The notes under the pieces were generated by a model. The model was not told the DNA's origin and made no database searches. It worked only from the letters and a program-made list of their open reading frames with translations. The position numbers were made by a program, and so were the translations under genes. Shown piece after piece: positions 8,523 through 17,128 of a stretch of 50,627 nt of DNA (its first letter is position 1; every line of letters begins with the position of its first letter). Source of the DNA: Salinivenus sp. (GTDB lineage: Bacteria; Bacteroidota; Rhodothermia; Rhodothermales; Salinibacteraceae); the NCBI GenBank assembly GCA_018609755.1, contig JAHENZ010000180.1, positions 1 to 50,627 on the forward strand, given 5' to 3'.

Positions 8523-10760
8523 ATGCGATCTCTCTTCTTCTGGGCCTTCAGTGTCGTTCTGACCGGCCTCCTCCTGGTGGCCGGATGTGGGACGCCGCGG
8601 CAGACCGTGACGGTGGCGGAGCGGCCGCCCGCATCTGAAGACACCGTTTCGATGACCGTCGACACGGCCGCGAATGCGGTTCCCATTCCTCAGGGGTACG
8701 ACACGGTCCAGGTGGGACGGTTCGACCGGGGCAAGCTCTGGCCCTTCGATCAGGTGCCCGCGGACTACTTTGAGTCGGCGTACGGGGTAACGCCGGACTC
8801 ACAGTGGCTCTCGAAAGCGCAGCGGGCCGCACTTCGATTTGGGGACGGGTGCTCGGCCTCCTTCGTGTCGGGACGAGGGCTCATCATGACGAACCATCAC
8901 TGCGCGCGCGACGCCATCGAGAAGGTAAGCCGACGGACCGAGAGTCTTATGGAGAACGGGTTTCTGGCGGACTCGCTCGGGCAGGAGCGGCGGGTGCCGG
9001 ACCTGCACGTCGACCAGTTGGTGAAGATCGAGGACGTGACCCGCCGGGTCAAGCGAGGGATGATTCCCAGTGGAGACACGCGCGGCGGGACGGAACAGCA
9101 ACGCATCGGCGCCCTCGAGGACGTTCTGACCGAAGAAGCAAAGAAGCGGAACGAGGCGCTTCGGGTGGAGGTCGCGTCCCTGTACAACGGGGCGAAGTAT
9201 TCGGCGTACACGTACCGGCGCTACGACGACGTCCGACTCGTCATGGCCCCCGAGTTGCAGGCGGGCTATTTCGGTGGGGAAGCAGACAACTTCACCTATC
9301 CCCGGTACTCCTTCGACGTCGCCTTCCTTCGGGCCTATACCGATGACGGCACGCCGCTCCAGCCTAGCCAGTATTTCTCTTGGGATTTGGAAGGGGCAGA
9401 GGTCGGGGAGCCGGTGTTTGCCGTCGGAAACCCGGGCTCCACCAGCCGACTCAAGATGGTTTCCCAGTTGGAGTACGAGCGGGACTATCACTTGCCCAAC
9501 CGGCTCGAAGTATTCGAGACGCGACAGTCCCTATTCCAGTCGTACATCGCGAATAACCCGGAAACGGCCGCCGAATACGGGCTGCGGAATACATTTTTCT
9601 CCATCGGGAATACGATTAAGAGCCTCAAGGGACAGCTCCGCGGCCTGCAGGATCCGTATCTGATGGCGCGGCGAGGGAAGGCGATCCGTTCCCTCGTTGA
9701 TTCGATGACGAAGATCGATTCCCTTCAACAGTACACCCGGGCCGTAGGGGAGATCGAACGCCTGCAGCAGTCGAAGCGCATTCTCGCGAGCAAACAGAAA
9801 GCCTTCTTCACGTTTGCCAATCTTCAGATCGGGTCTCGAATTTTGACACGGGCCGTTCACGGGTACTATCACGATTTTCTCCGAACCCGAGGGGCGCAGC
9901 CGGACCGCATACAAGACATTCGAGACGACGCCGAGCAGATTGAGAACTGGCCCGAGGACCTCGAAGCGTCCGTTCTCGCTGCCCAAATCAAGGAGCTCCG
10001 GACGGCCTTTGGGGCCGATCATCCGACCATCCAGCGTCTCCTTCGAGATGGAAGCCCCGATTCGCTCGCGACTCGTCTCGTCGAGAAGAGTGCTCTGATG
10101 GACTCCACCTCGTTCCTGAAGCTTCTGGACGAGGGCTATCTAAAGAGTAATGATCCGTCGGTGCCGGTGATTGAGGCCCTTGCCCCTCTGTTCTTGAATA
10201 CCAATCGGCAGATGGAAGACATCCGCAGCACCGAAAACAACATGAACGGTCGTTTATCGAAGGCGCGGCGAGTTCTCTATGGAGAGGCTGTTCCTCCCGA
10301 TGCGTCCTTCACGCTTCGCATTTCGGATGGAGTGGTGAAAGGCTACCCGTATAACGGCTCGACAGCACCGCCCTTCACCAATTTCTACGGGATGTACGAC
10401 CGCTACTACTCGCATGCCGGAGACGACTGGTCGCTGCCGGATCGGTGGATCTCGTCCCCGGACTCATTCGACCTCGGAACGCCGCTCAATCTGGTCTCGA
10501 CCAACGACATTTCTGGAGGAAACTCGGGGTCGCCCCTCCTGAATGCCGATTTGGAGGTCGTGGGCGTGGTGTTCGATAGCAACATGGAGGCCCTTCCGAA
10601 TGAGTATCTGTACCGGTCGCACTCGGCCCGAGCCATTTCGGTGGACGTACGAGGCATCGTTGAGGCCCTCCGCGACCTGTATGGAGCCGATCGCCTCGTG
10701 GACGAGATCACGGGAACGAGCGCGTCTGAGCAAGTATCGAGCGCGACGGTGCGGGAGTGA
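8523..10760 (+). CDS. S46 family dipeptidyl-peptidase (DPP7/DPP11 type), lipoprotein
   Basis: 745 residues from the ATG at 8523, which gives a clean lipoprotein signal (hydrophobic core, then LLLVAGC with the lipid-accepting Cys near residue 21). The upstream GTG at 8421 lies in a MITE. The S46 triad is intact: His126 in TNHHC, Asp265 in YPRYSFDVAFLR, Ser668 in GGNSGSP. S46 enzymes remove dipeptides from the N-terminus of peptides and feed amino-acid use in the periplasm or at the cell surface. In the family a residue near FDxN steers specificity (Arg in DPP11, Gly in DPP7); here it is Ser686 (FDSNMEA), so neither acidic P1 preference nor classic DPP7 behaviour can be assumed. The upstream gene is an inactive paralogue. 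A short inverted repeat follows the stop. Confidence 0.93.
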   Translation: MRSLFFWAFSVVLTGLLLVAGCGTPRQTVTVAERPPASEDTVSMTVDTAANAVPIPQGYDTVQVGRFDRGKLWPFDQVPADYFESAYGVTPDSQWLSKAQRAALRFGDGCSASFVSGRGLIMTNHHCARDAIEKVSRRTESLMENGFLADSLGQERRVPDLHVDQLVKIEDVTRRVKRGMIPSGDTRGGTEQQRIGALEDVLTEEAKKRNEALRVEVASLYNGAKYSAYTYRRYDDVRLVMAPELQAGYFGGEADNFTYPRYSFDVAFLRAYTDDGTPLQPSQYFSWDLEGAEVGEPVFAVGNPGSTSRLKMVSQLEYERDYHLPNRLEVFETRQSLFQSYIANNPETAAEYGLRNTFFSIGNTIKSLKGQLRGLQDPYLMARRGKAIRSLVDSMTKIDSLQQYTRAVGEIERLQQSKRILASKQKAFFTFANLQIGSRILTRAVHGYYHDFLRTRGAQPDRIQDIRDDAEQIENWPEDLEASVLAAQIKELRTAFGADHPTIQRLLRDGSPDSLATRLVEKSALMDSTSFLKLLDEGYLKSNDPSVPVIEALAPLFLNTNRQMEDIRSTENNMNGRLSKARRVLYGEAVPPDASFTLRISDGVVKGYPYNGSTAPPFTNFYGMYDRYYSHAGDDWSLPDRWISSPDSFDLGTPLNLVSTNDISGGNSGSPLLNADLEVVGVVFDSNMEALPNEYLYRSHSARAISVDVRGIVEALRDLYGADRLVDEITGTSASEQVSSATVRE

Positions 10761-10778
10761 CCCGGCCTCGGAATCGGT

Positions 10779-10797
10779 AGCCTGAGCGGAGCAGGCT
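10779..10797. terminator. Weak hairpin between convergent genes
   Basis: AGCCTG (10779-10784) pairs with CAGGCT (10792-10797) between the convergent S46 and metalloenzyme genes. There is no T run on either strand, so it is a weak candidate for a shared terminator. Confidence 0.25.
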
Positions 10798-10845
10798 CTC
10801 GTGAGCGTTCCTCCGGGAACCTGCGGTCCGTGTTCTGGAGGAGTA

Positions 10846-11760
10846 CTACGTCGTCGAGCGCAGTGCCGCCACAATCCTCGGAGTGACACCCGCAAGGCTC
10901 GTGGCCTCTGTAAAGAAGGGCGCTGCCCATCCGTACACGATCAGGGGCACTGGATTTCGTGTGTGCTGCGTGTGGGACATGTCCTCGAGGTTCCCGTGGT
11001 CGCTGGTGATGAAGAGGGCATCGTGCGCCGGGTCCAGGGTGTCGAGGAGGGAAGAGAGAAAAGTGTTCAGGCTCGTCAGGAGGTCTGCCGGGGCCGTGTC
11101 GATCCGGCGATGCCCGACCTTATCGGTCAGGAAGTACTCGAACAGTGTGAACGTGTGCTCTCGGGCAATGGAGTGGAGCGTCCGGGCGGAGGCCTCAATA
11201 GAGCGTTCGGGAACGTCAAGGTTCAGGTGACGTCGCCAGGTGGCGCCCGTCAGGTCGGCCGGAAGGGCCCTCCCGGCTCGGAGGCTGGAAATGTCCCGAA
11301 GAGGGACGGAGGCAGCGTTGCAGGTGTAGGTCGTTACGGTGACGCGGCGCCGGGAGGCATCGAAAAACTGCGGAGGGAAGGCGTTGGCGAAGGCCGTAGA
11401 GGGGGACGGAGCCGGTTCCAGATCGTGGAGTTTTCGAAAGACGTTTTCGTCGTCGAGTACACCGTGTGTCTTGGAGTGGGGGAACGGGCCGAAGTGACGG
11501 CCGACCACTTTCGCACAATTCACTCCAGTAAACAGTGTAGCCTGCCCAGTTCCGCTTTGCGGCAGGCCGTCGACCTCGAGCGTTGCGTCAATCTCACGGA
11601 CGAGGTGCTCGGCGGAGGTGCGCGGCTCGAATGGCTGGCACCAGCGCTGGTCACCGGCCAGTACCCGAAATGCAGATCCGCCGTGACGTGAAAAGGGGTT
11701 GTCTGCGCCGGGCGGCCCGATACCAACACCGTCCAGGAAAAGAAACAGGAGTTGCTTCAT
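10846..11760 (-). CDS. Alkaline phosphatase superfamily metalloenzyme, phosphoglycerate/phosphopentomutase-like
   Basis: A 304-residue protein with the metal-site signature of the phosphoglycerate mutase/alkaline phosphatase superfamily: LDGVGIG at residues 9-15 (metal-binding Asp10), QSGTGQATLFTG around Thr71 (position of the phospho-accepting Ser/Thr), and SDHGN at 253-257 with a later His266 in HTRNPVPLIVYG. It is much shorter than cofactor-independent phosphoglycerate mutase (about 510 residues) and lacks that enzyme's inserted domain, so it is probably not the glycolytic mutase. It may be a phosphatase or phosphomutase of unknown substrate. No signal peptide, so cytoplasmic. It is divergent from the comM gene, with about 205 bp between start codons. 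Confidence 0.75.
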   Translation of the reverse strand: MKQLLFLFLDGVGIGPPGADNPFSRHGGSAFRVLAGDQRWCQPFEPRTSAEHLVREIDATLEVDGLPQSGTGQATLFTGVNCAKVVGRHFGPFPHSKTHGVLDDENVFRKLHDLEPAPSPSTAFANAFPPQFFDASRRRVTVTTYTCNAASVPLRDISSLRAGRALPADLTGATWRRHLNLDVPERSIEASARTLHSIAREHTFTLFEYFLTDKVGHRRIDTAPADLLTSLNTFLSSLLDTLDPAHDALFITSDHGNLEDMSHTQHTRNPVPLIVYGWAAPFFTEATSLAGVTPRIVAALRSTT

Positions 11761-11965
11761 GGGGCTGCAGGTTCGCTACGAATAGGCCATACGTGTCGGA
11801 TGGACGGACTTCTTCCTCTTTTCATGATGGGGGGTAGTACGCTGAGGGACGGGATATTTGAGCACAGAGAATGGACGTGAGACGTTATGATCAGCGGCGA
11901 TTGTGTGTCTAGCGGGTCGGGGCGGATCGAACGTCGCACGTCGTTTCTGTCAATTCTCTCTTCTC

Positions 11966-13513
11966 ATGCTGAGTCAGGTTTGGAGCAGCGCCACGCACGG
12001 GGTCGAGGCACTTCCGGTCGAGATCGAGACGAACGTCGCATCTGGGATGCGCGGCCTGTCGGTGGTTGGTTTGCCGCGGGCGGCCGTTCGGGAAAGCTTT
12101 GATCGGGTGCGGGCTGCACTCGAAAACAATGGGGTTCCGGTCGAGTGGGGACGGATTACGATCAACCTCGCCCCGGCTGACGTCCCGAAAGAGAGTGCGG
12201 CCTTCGATCTTCCGATGGCCGTGGGGTGGGTGGCGGCAAGCACGGATCTCGTGCCCGAGACGGTACTGGACCGGTATTGGCTCACCGGCGAGCTCGCTCT
12301 CGATGGTACGGTGCGTCCCGTGAACGGTGTACTGCCAATGGCGATGAAGGCTCGTGAGGAAGGGTGCGACGGAGTTTTGGTTCCGGCCGAAAATGCAGCG
12401 GAAGCCGCCGTTGTGGAAGATCTTACCGTCTTTCCGATTGAAAACGTAACGGATGCCTTCGATGTACTGGAGGAGCCGGGTGGGGATTCGTCACCGTCCC
12501 CCTTCACGAACGACATGACGGCGCTGTACGAGAACGCCCGCCAGTACACACGCGACATGCAGGACGTGCGGGGGCAAGAAAATGTAAAACGGGCATTGGT
12601 GGTGGCTGCTGCTGGGGGACACAACGCGCTGATGGTGGGGCCTCCAGGGTCGGGGAAAACCATGTTGGCCCGACGAGTACCAACCATCCTGCCCCCTCTT
12701 TCGTCGGACGAAGCACTGGAAACGACGAAGATTCACTCTGTTAGCGGGGAATTGCAGAGCGAAAATGGACTTTTGGCTACACGTCCGTTCCGTGCCCCTC
12801 ATCACACGATATCCGATGCTGGGCTATGTGGAGGAGGGGCACACCCGTCCCCGGGCGAAATTTCGCTCGCGCACAATGGCGTTCTGTTTCTCGACGAACT
12901 CCCCGAGTTTCAGCGACGCGTGCTGGAGGTGCTTCGGCAGCCGATGGAGGAAGGCCGGATCACGATTAGCCGAGCACAGTCGACCGTAACGTATCCGGCA
13001 CAGTTTATGCTAGTTGCATCCATGAACCCGTGCCCATGTGGTCACTTGAACGACCCGAACCAGGAGTGTGTGTGCACGCCCTCTCAGGTACAACGGTACC
13101 TGGGAAAGATTAGCGGTCCCCTCATGGATCGGATTGACCTTCACGTTGAGGTGACGCCCGTCGATTTCGAAGACATGAGCGCCGAACGGACGGGGGCACG
13201 TTCTGAAACCATCCGCGAACGAGTAGTGGATGCCCGAACACAGCAGGAACAGAGATTTAGTGAAGAGGAGGTGCATTGTAACGCGCAGATGGGGGCACAA
13301 GCGGTACAGACACATTGTGACCTCGACGATGCAGGCTCAAACTTGCTGCGTACAGCGACAGACCGACTGGGATTGAGTGCTCGGGGATATACTCGAATTC
13401 TGAAAGTTGCACGAACGATTGCGGATCTAGAGCAAACATCGGAGATTCAGCCCGATCACGTCTCCGAAGCCATCCAGTACCGATCACTTGATCGCGACTG
13501 GTGGAACGGATAA
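11966..13513 (+). CDS. comM: YifB/ComM family Mg-chelatase-like AAA+ ATPase
   Basis: 515 residues from the ATG at 11966; this start matches the usual family N-terminus (MLSQVWSSATHGVEALPVEIE), whereas the upstream GTG at 11903 adds a poor extension. An N-terminal Lon-protease-like domain (about 1-170) contains VVGLPRAAVRES. The AAA+ core has Walker A GPPGSGKT at 225-232, Walker B VLFLDELPEF, the FRAPHHTIS motif and a cysteine set in MNPCPCG...CVCT. The C-terminal region is the Mg-chelatase subunit ChlI type. ComM proteins drive branch migration of single-stranded DNA during natural transformation, so the gene suggests the cell can recombine incoming DNA. It appears to be a single-gene unit. 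Confidence 0.93.
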   Translation: MLSQVWSSATHGVEALPVEIETNVASGMRGLSVVGLPRAAVRESFDRVRAALENNGVPVEWGRITINLAPADVPKESAAFDLPMAVGWVAASTDLVPETVLDRYWLTGELALDGTVRPVNGVLPMAMKAREEGCDGVLVPAENAAEAAVVEDLTVFPIENVTDAFDVLEEPGGDSSPSPFTNDMTALYENARQYTRDMQDVRGQENVKRALVVAAAGGHNALMVGPPGSGKTMLARRVPTILPPLSSDEALETTKIHSVSGELQSENGLLATRPFRAPHHTISDAGLCGGGAHPSPGEISLAHNGVLFLDELPEFQRRVLEVLRQPMEEGRITISRAQSTVTYPAQFMLVASMNPCPCGHLNDPNQECVCTPSQVQRYLGKISGPLMDRIDLHVEVTPVDFEDMSAERTGARSETIRERVVDARTQQEQRFSEEEVHCNAQMGAQAVQTHCDLDDAGSNLLRTATDRLGLSARGYTRILKVARTIADLEQTSEIQPDHVSEAIQYRSLDRDWWNG

Positions 13514-13761
13514 AAATCACCACTTGACATTCAGGTTTAGAACAGTGATGCTGAAACCTATTGGATACTGATCCTTACACCAACGGGCAGTACAGATTTG
13601 ATCAGCATTGAACTTATGGTGGAGAGGTGGCGAGTCGTCCTTGGCATAGGTGGATGCATTTGCCACTGACTAAGCCATTGGATAACATGGCGTAGTGTCG
13701 TCTCGGTATTCCGGTCTTCTTCAGCGCGCTCATTTACTCTGTTAGTTTTCAGGTGGGACCT

Positions 13762-14499
13762 ATGCTCATCACTCTGCCGCCTCGAGGGAAATCGTTGGTC
13801 CTGGTAGGATTCTTGTTCGCCCTGTTGGGGGGACATCAAGAAGTTGTCGGTCAGGTCGCTCCTGGGGGGCGTAACCCCCAGTCTGAGCAAGACCAAGCTT
13901 CTAGCGAACAGCAGTCCCAGACCGCAGCTCAACAGAGTGAGCCCTTCATTCATGGGGTGTCCATTGGGATTGGGTTGGCGGTTTATCAGGGAGACTTTAG
14001 TCGGAACCCGAATCACAATCTCATAAAGTATCTCGCGGGAAGTGGGGCGCTTTCCGCGCGGGTCGGGGTCGATCACAGGCTGGGACGCTTTGACCAGTAC
14101 GGTGTGGGAGCAGACCTCGTCTATAACCGGCTTTCGGGGGAGACGACGGGAGGATCCGGATTCAAGGCGAACTCGCTTGCACTCGACTTTTATGGCGATT
14201 ATGAGTTGCCGTACATCGCCCCCGGGCTCTTCCGGGTGTTTCTCGGAGGAGGGCCAAACTTCATCATCTCGCCTTCCTACCAAAACTTTCCGGATGACGC
14301 AGAAGAGAGGAATTATGATCCCTTAGGGACCAGGGTTTCTGCATCGTTCAAGGTAGGGGTCACCATTTACGATCAGTTTCGGGTCGGGACCCGTATTGCG
14401 GCCTCCGACCTTCTTGATGGGTACAAGGGGTTTGACCCAAATGGAGTCCCAGACTTCGTATCGTTCCTGAACTTCAGTTATCGGTTCGACCTAAACTGA
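13762..14499 (+). CDS. Outer-membrane beta-barrel protein next to the gld genes
   Basis: About 245 residues from the ATG at 13762 (a GTG lies three codons earlier). A signal peptide (LVLVGFLFALLGG...VVGQ) is followed by a Gln/Ser-rich linker (QSEQDQASSEQQSQTAAQQ). The rest has alternating hydrophobic residues typical of membrane strands (GVSIGIGLAVYQGDF, SALSARVGVDHRLG, GLFRVFLGGGPNF) and ends in an aromatic strand (FLNFSYRFDLN), a usual barrel end. It lies 52 bp before gldK and probably belongs to the same unit. It is shorter than PorP/SprF proteins (about 300 residues), so that name is not assigned. A role in anchoring or assembling the secretion complex is inferred from position only. Confidence 0.7.
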   Translation: MLITLPPRGKSLVLVGFLFALLGGHQEVVGQVAPGGRNPQSEQDQASSEQQSQTAAQQSEPFIHGVSIGIGLAVYQGDFSRNPNHNLIKYLAGSGALSARVGVDHRLGRFDQYGVGADLVYNRLSGETTGGSGFKANSLALDFYGDYELPYIAPGLFRVFLGGGPNFIISPSYQNFPDDAEERNYDPLGTRVSASFKVGVTIYDQFRVGTRIAASDLLDGYKGFDPNGVPDFVSFLNFSYRFDLN

Positions 14500-14551
14500 A
14501 GATCACGGGATAACTTTTCGTCGCGTATCAAAAAATATTCTCCTTCTCGAA

Positions 14552-16381
14552 ATGAAAGCTGGACGGTGGACAGCAAGGTTGGCGGTACTCATTCTCATCG
14601 CCTGGGGCGTTTGGGGTGGGGCAGAGGCCCTCTCACAGCGGTTGTATGTGAGTGGAGGTCCTCATCTTGCCTCTCAGTCGGTTGAGAGCTCGATTGCCGG
14701 AACGAATCCAGCCATCCAGGGAGGGGTGCAGCTGGAGTCGTCCGAGTATCTTCGTCTGCGGCTTGGAGGAACGTACCAGAACATCTTCACCGTGGAAGGA
14801 GCGATGCAGCTTCATTTTCTTGGCGACAGTGAGCCGGTGAATCCCTACCTGACTGCCGGGTATGGCTATTACGTTGGTGGGTCTAGAGAGCGAGGGGTGA
14901 TTCCGGTGGGGCTCGGCCTTGAATACGGCCTCGTGGAAAACTTAGCCCTCAGCGTTGAGATGAGTGGCCGATTCGGAGTAAACGAGGTGCGTAACGGTAA
15001 GAGACTCGACCTGAATGTGATGTCGGCCTTCTTCCCCAGCATCGGCTTTACGTATCGGCCCGAGAAAATCGACCGCCGTCCGGCACCCACTCCCGTGGAA
15101 GGAGCGGCGGGGGAGGTATCCGGAAGTGAACAGTTCGGTGGCCGGTCCGCCGAGAATGAGATCGATAGTCCGTTCAACGACCCGGTTTCTGGTTCGCAGA
15201 CGGCGATCCAGAAATTCGACATTCCTTACACCCTTGACTCGCTGAAGAAGATCGATCCTATAATCGTGCAGCGCGGCGATGCACCCTACGATGATCCGGG
15301 GCAGGTTCCCATTACCGGTTCTCCTACGCTCTCGAACGACGGAACGATGGTGCGGCTTCCCGATGGGTCCTTCATCATGGGGCTGACCGACGAAGACCCG
15401 CTTGATATTCAGAATGCCGGCCGGAAGAAGGTGACGGTGAGTTCCTTCTACATTGATCGATTTGAGGTGACGAATCAGGAGTATCGGGACTTCGTGAGTG
15501 ATCTTTCCGGGGAGGAGCGCGAGAGTCGACTTCCCGACTCCACTGCCTGGGATGAATCAGTTAGCCGTGCGAATTGGAAAACGTATTTCTACGGGTCCGA
15601 GCGTAGTGACTTTCCAGTGGTTGCCGTAACCTGGCAGGATGCGAAGGAGTTTTGCGAGTGGGAAGGAAAGCGTCTTCCGACCGAGGCGGAGTGGGAGTAC
15701 GCTGCCCGAGCCGGACGCGTTGGGGGAGTGTATCCATGGGCTGGCTTCTCTCCTCGTGATCCCCAGGGGCGTTATTTAGCAAACTTCAACCCTGGACGTC
15801 AGGGACAAGCAGCCGACGGATATGCGTTTACTTCTCCGGTGGGGACGTACCCGCCGAATAGATGGGGACTTCACGATGTCGCTGGCAACGTTGCAGAGTG
15901 GGTTGAGGATGCGTACACTCCTAGTTATTCGGCCCTCTCCGGCTTAGACCCGGTGTATGAGGACTCTGAAGAGGACCGACGCGTGGTTCGTGGAGGGTCC
16001 TGGGCGTCCAACGCATTCCAGATTGGAGTCGGTGTGCGAGACTTCCAGCAGATGGACCAGCCTTCGTCCCGCATTGGTTTCCGATGTGCGGCGGACGTTA
16101 GCTCCATTGAGGGACAGCAGGAGAGCCTCGGGCCTGAGCAGACCCCGCCTCCCCAGAATCAGCCACAGCCGGGCGCAGGACAGCCTGGAGGGAATGCGCC
16201 TGGTCAGCAGGGAGGACAGGCAGGACAAGGGGGGCAGCAGCCCACGCCTCAGACACCTCCTCCGAACCAGGGAGATGGTCAGACGCAGGGGCCTCCGAAC
16301 GCACCGGAAAACGAAGATGATGGAGGAAACGGTCAAGGAGGCACTGGCCAAGGCGGAAATGATGGTGGGGGGAACCTTTAG
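14552..16381 (+). CDS. gldK: GldK-like protein with N-terminal beta-barrel-like domain (type IX secretion/gliding)
   Basis: 609 residues in three parts. A signal peptide (1-29) and then about 140 residues of alternating strands (about 30-172: GGTYQNIFTVEGAMQLHFLG, PVGLGLEYGLVEN, AFFPSIGFTYRPEK) that look like a small outer-membrane barrel. Residues about 265-515 are a formylglycine-generating-enzyme/SUMF1-type domain as in GldK/GldJ, with GSFIMG, FEVTNQEY, PVVAVTWQDAKEFCEW, RLPTEAEWEYAARAG, DVAGNVAEWVED and RVVRGGSW. Residues about 520-609 are a Pro/Gln/Gly-rich tail. Usual GldK is a lipoprotein; here no lipobox Cys follows the signal peptide, so the barrel could be the membrane anchor. GldK with GldN forms the ring of the type IX secretion machine at the outer membrane. 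gldL, gldM and gldN follow. Confidence 0.85.
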   Translation: MKAGRWTARLAVLILIAWGVWGGAEALSQRLYVSGGPHLASQSVESSIAGTNPAIQGGVQLESSEYLRLRLGGTYQNIFTVEGAMQLHFLGDSEPVNPYLTAGYGYYVGGSRERGVIPVGLGLEYGLVENLALSVEMSGRFGVNEVRNGKRLDLNVMSAFFPSIGFTYRPEKIDRRPAPTPVEGAAGEVSGSEQFGGRSAENEIDSPFNDPVSGSQTAIQKFDIPYTLDSLKKIDPIIVQRGDAPYDDPGQVPITGSPTLSNDGTMVRLPDGSFIMGLTDEDPLDIQNAGRKKVTVSSFYIDRFEVTNQEYRDFVSDLSGEERESRLPDSTAWDESVSRANWKTYFYGSERSDFPVVAVTWQDAKEFCEWEGKRLPTEAEWEYAARAGRVGGVYPWAGFSPRDPQGRYLANFNPGRQGQAADGYAFTSPVGTYPPNRWGLHDVAGNVAEWVEDAYTPSYSALSGLDPVYEDSEEDRRVVRGGSWASNAFQIGVGVRDFQQMDQPSSRIGFRCAADVSSIEGQQESLGPEQTPPPQNQPQPGAGQPGGNAPGQQGGQAGQGGQQPTPQTPPPNQGDGQTQGPPNAPENEDDGGNGQGGTGQGGNDGGGNL

Positions 16382-16457
16382 GGTTTCAACTCAAGCTCCC
16401 ACTTCGGATTCTTACTCACATTCTTTACTGCATTAGTATAGTCCATTTAAAGACGCT

Positions 16458-17126
16458 ATGGCCACACCGAAGCAGAAAGCTGTACTAGAAAGAATAAAAA
16501 AGGTGCTGGGGTTCTTTATTGGGATCTTTGGGGCCCTGGCGATTCTGGGAGTCTTCTTCAAGATCCTCAAGTATCCCAACTGGGAGTTGTTCATGCAACT
16601 CGGCTTCATCGGCGAGGCAGCCACGTTTGTCATCATGGGAGCCTTGGAGTTGGGGCAGGCGTTCCTCATTACCGTCCCGGAAGATGGGGAGGGGGCTGGA
16701 GGTGCGTCATCGGCATCGGCGGCTGAGGGGAGCACCGATGTAGGGAAGCCTGTTCGCGCCTCTGCTCGGGAGATGATCCAGAAGAAGGTGAATGATGACC
16801 TGAACGTGATGATGGGGGCGTTAGGAAAGGAGATAAAGCAATTTGGAGGCGAGATCCACGAAATGGTGGGAGAAATGAAACAGGCCCGTGTTGCCGTGCA
16901 GGACATGAGAACGAAACTAAATGAGGTTGCAACGGGAGACCTCGCCGAAGACGCCGAGCGCTTGGGGAAAGGGATGAACTCTCTGGGGGCAGAGATGGAG
17001 AATGCCGGTACTGCCGTTGAGGAAATGCGGAACGACTTGGATGAGATGCTCCGACGGTTCCGCCAATTCAACGATCCCCAGGTCACACCCAATGGAGTTT
17101 CTGATACAAATCAAACCGTTAGCTAG
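16458..17126 (+). CDS. gldL: GldL, inner-membrane motor protein of type IX secretion/gliding
   Basis: 222 residues. Two membrane helices lie at about 17-34 and 44-63, followed by a long cytoplasmic tail that looks coiled-coil (MIQKKVNDDLNVMMGALGKE..., AVEEMRNDLDEMLRRF). In the membrane part Lys35 (FFKIL), Lys38, Glu53 (IGEAATF) and Glu64 (GALELG) sit where the Flavobacterium GldL has the charged residues needed for proton-driven rotation. GldL and GldM form the motor that powers type IX secretion and gliding. The gene ends two bases before gldM, so the two are co-translated or nearly so. Confidence 0.88.
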   Translation: MATPKQKAVLERIKKVLGFFIGIFGALAILGVFFKILKYPNWELFMQLGFIGEAATFVIMGALELGQAFLITVPEDGEGAGGASSASAAEGSTDVGKPVRASAREMIQKKVNDDLNVMMGALGKEIKQFGGEIHEMVGEMKQARVAVQDMRTKLNEVATGDLAEDAERLGKGMNSLGAEMENAGTAVEEMRNDLDEMLRRFRQFNDPQVTPNGVSDTNQTVS

Positions 17127-17128
17127 TT

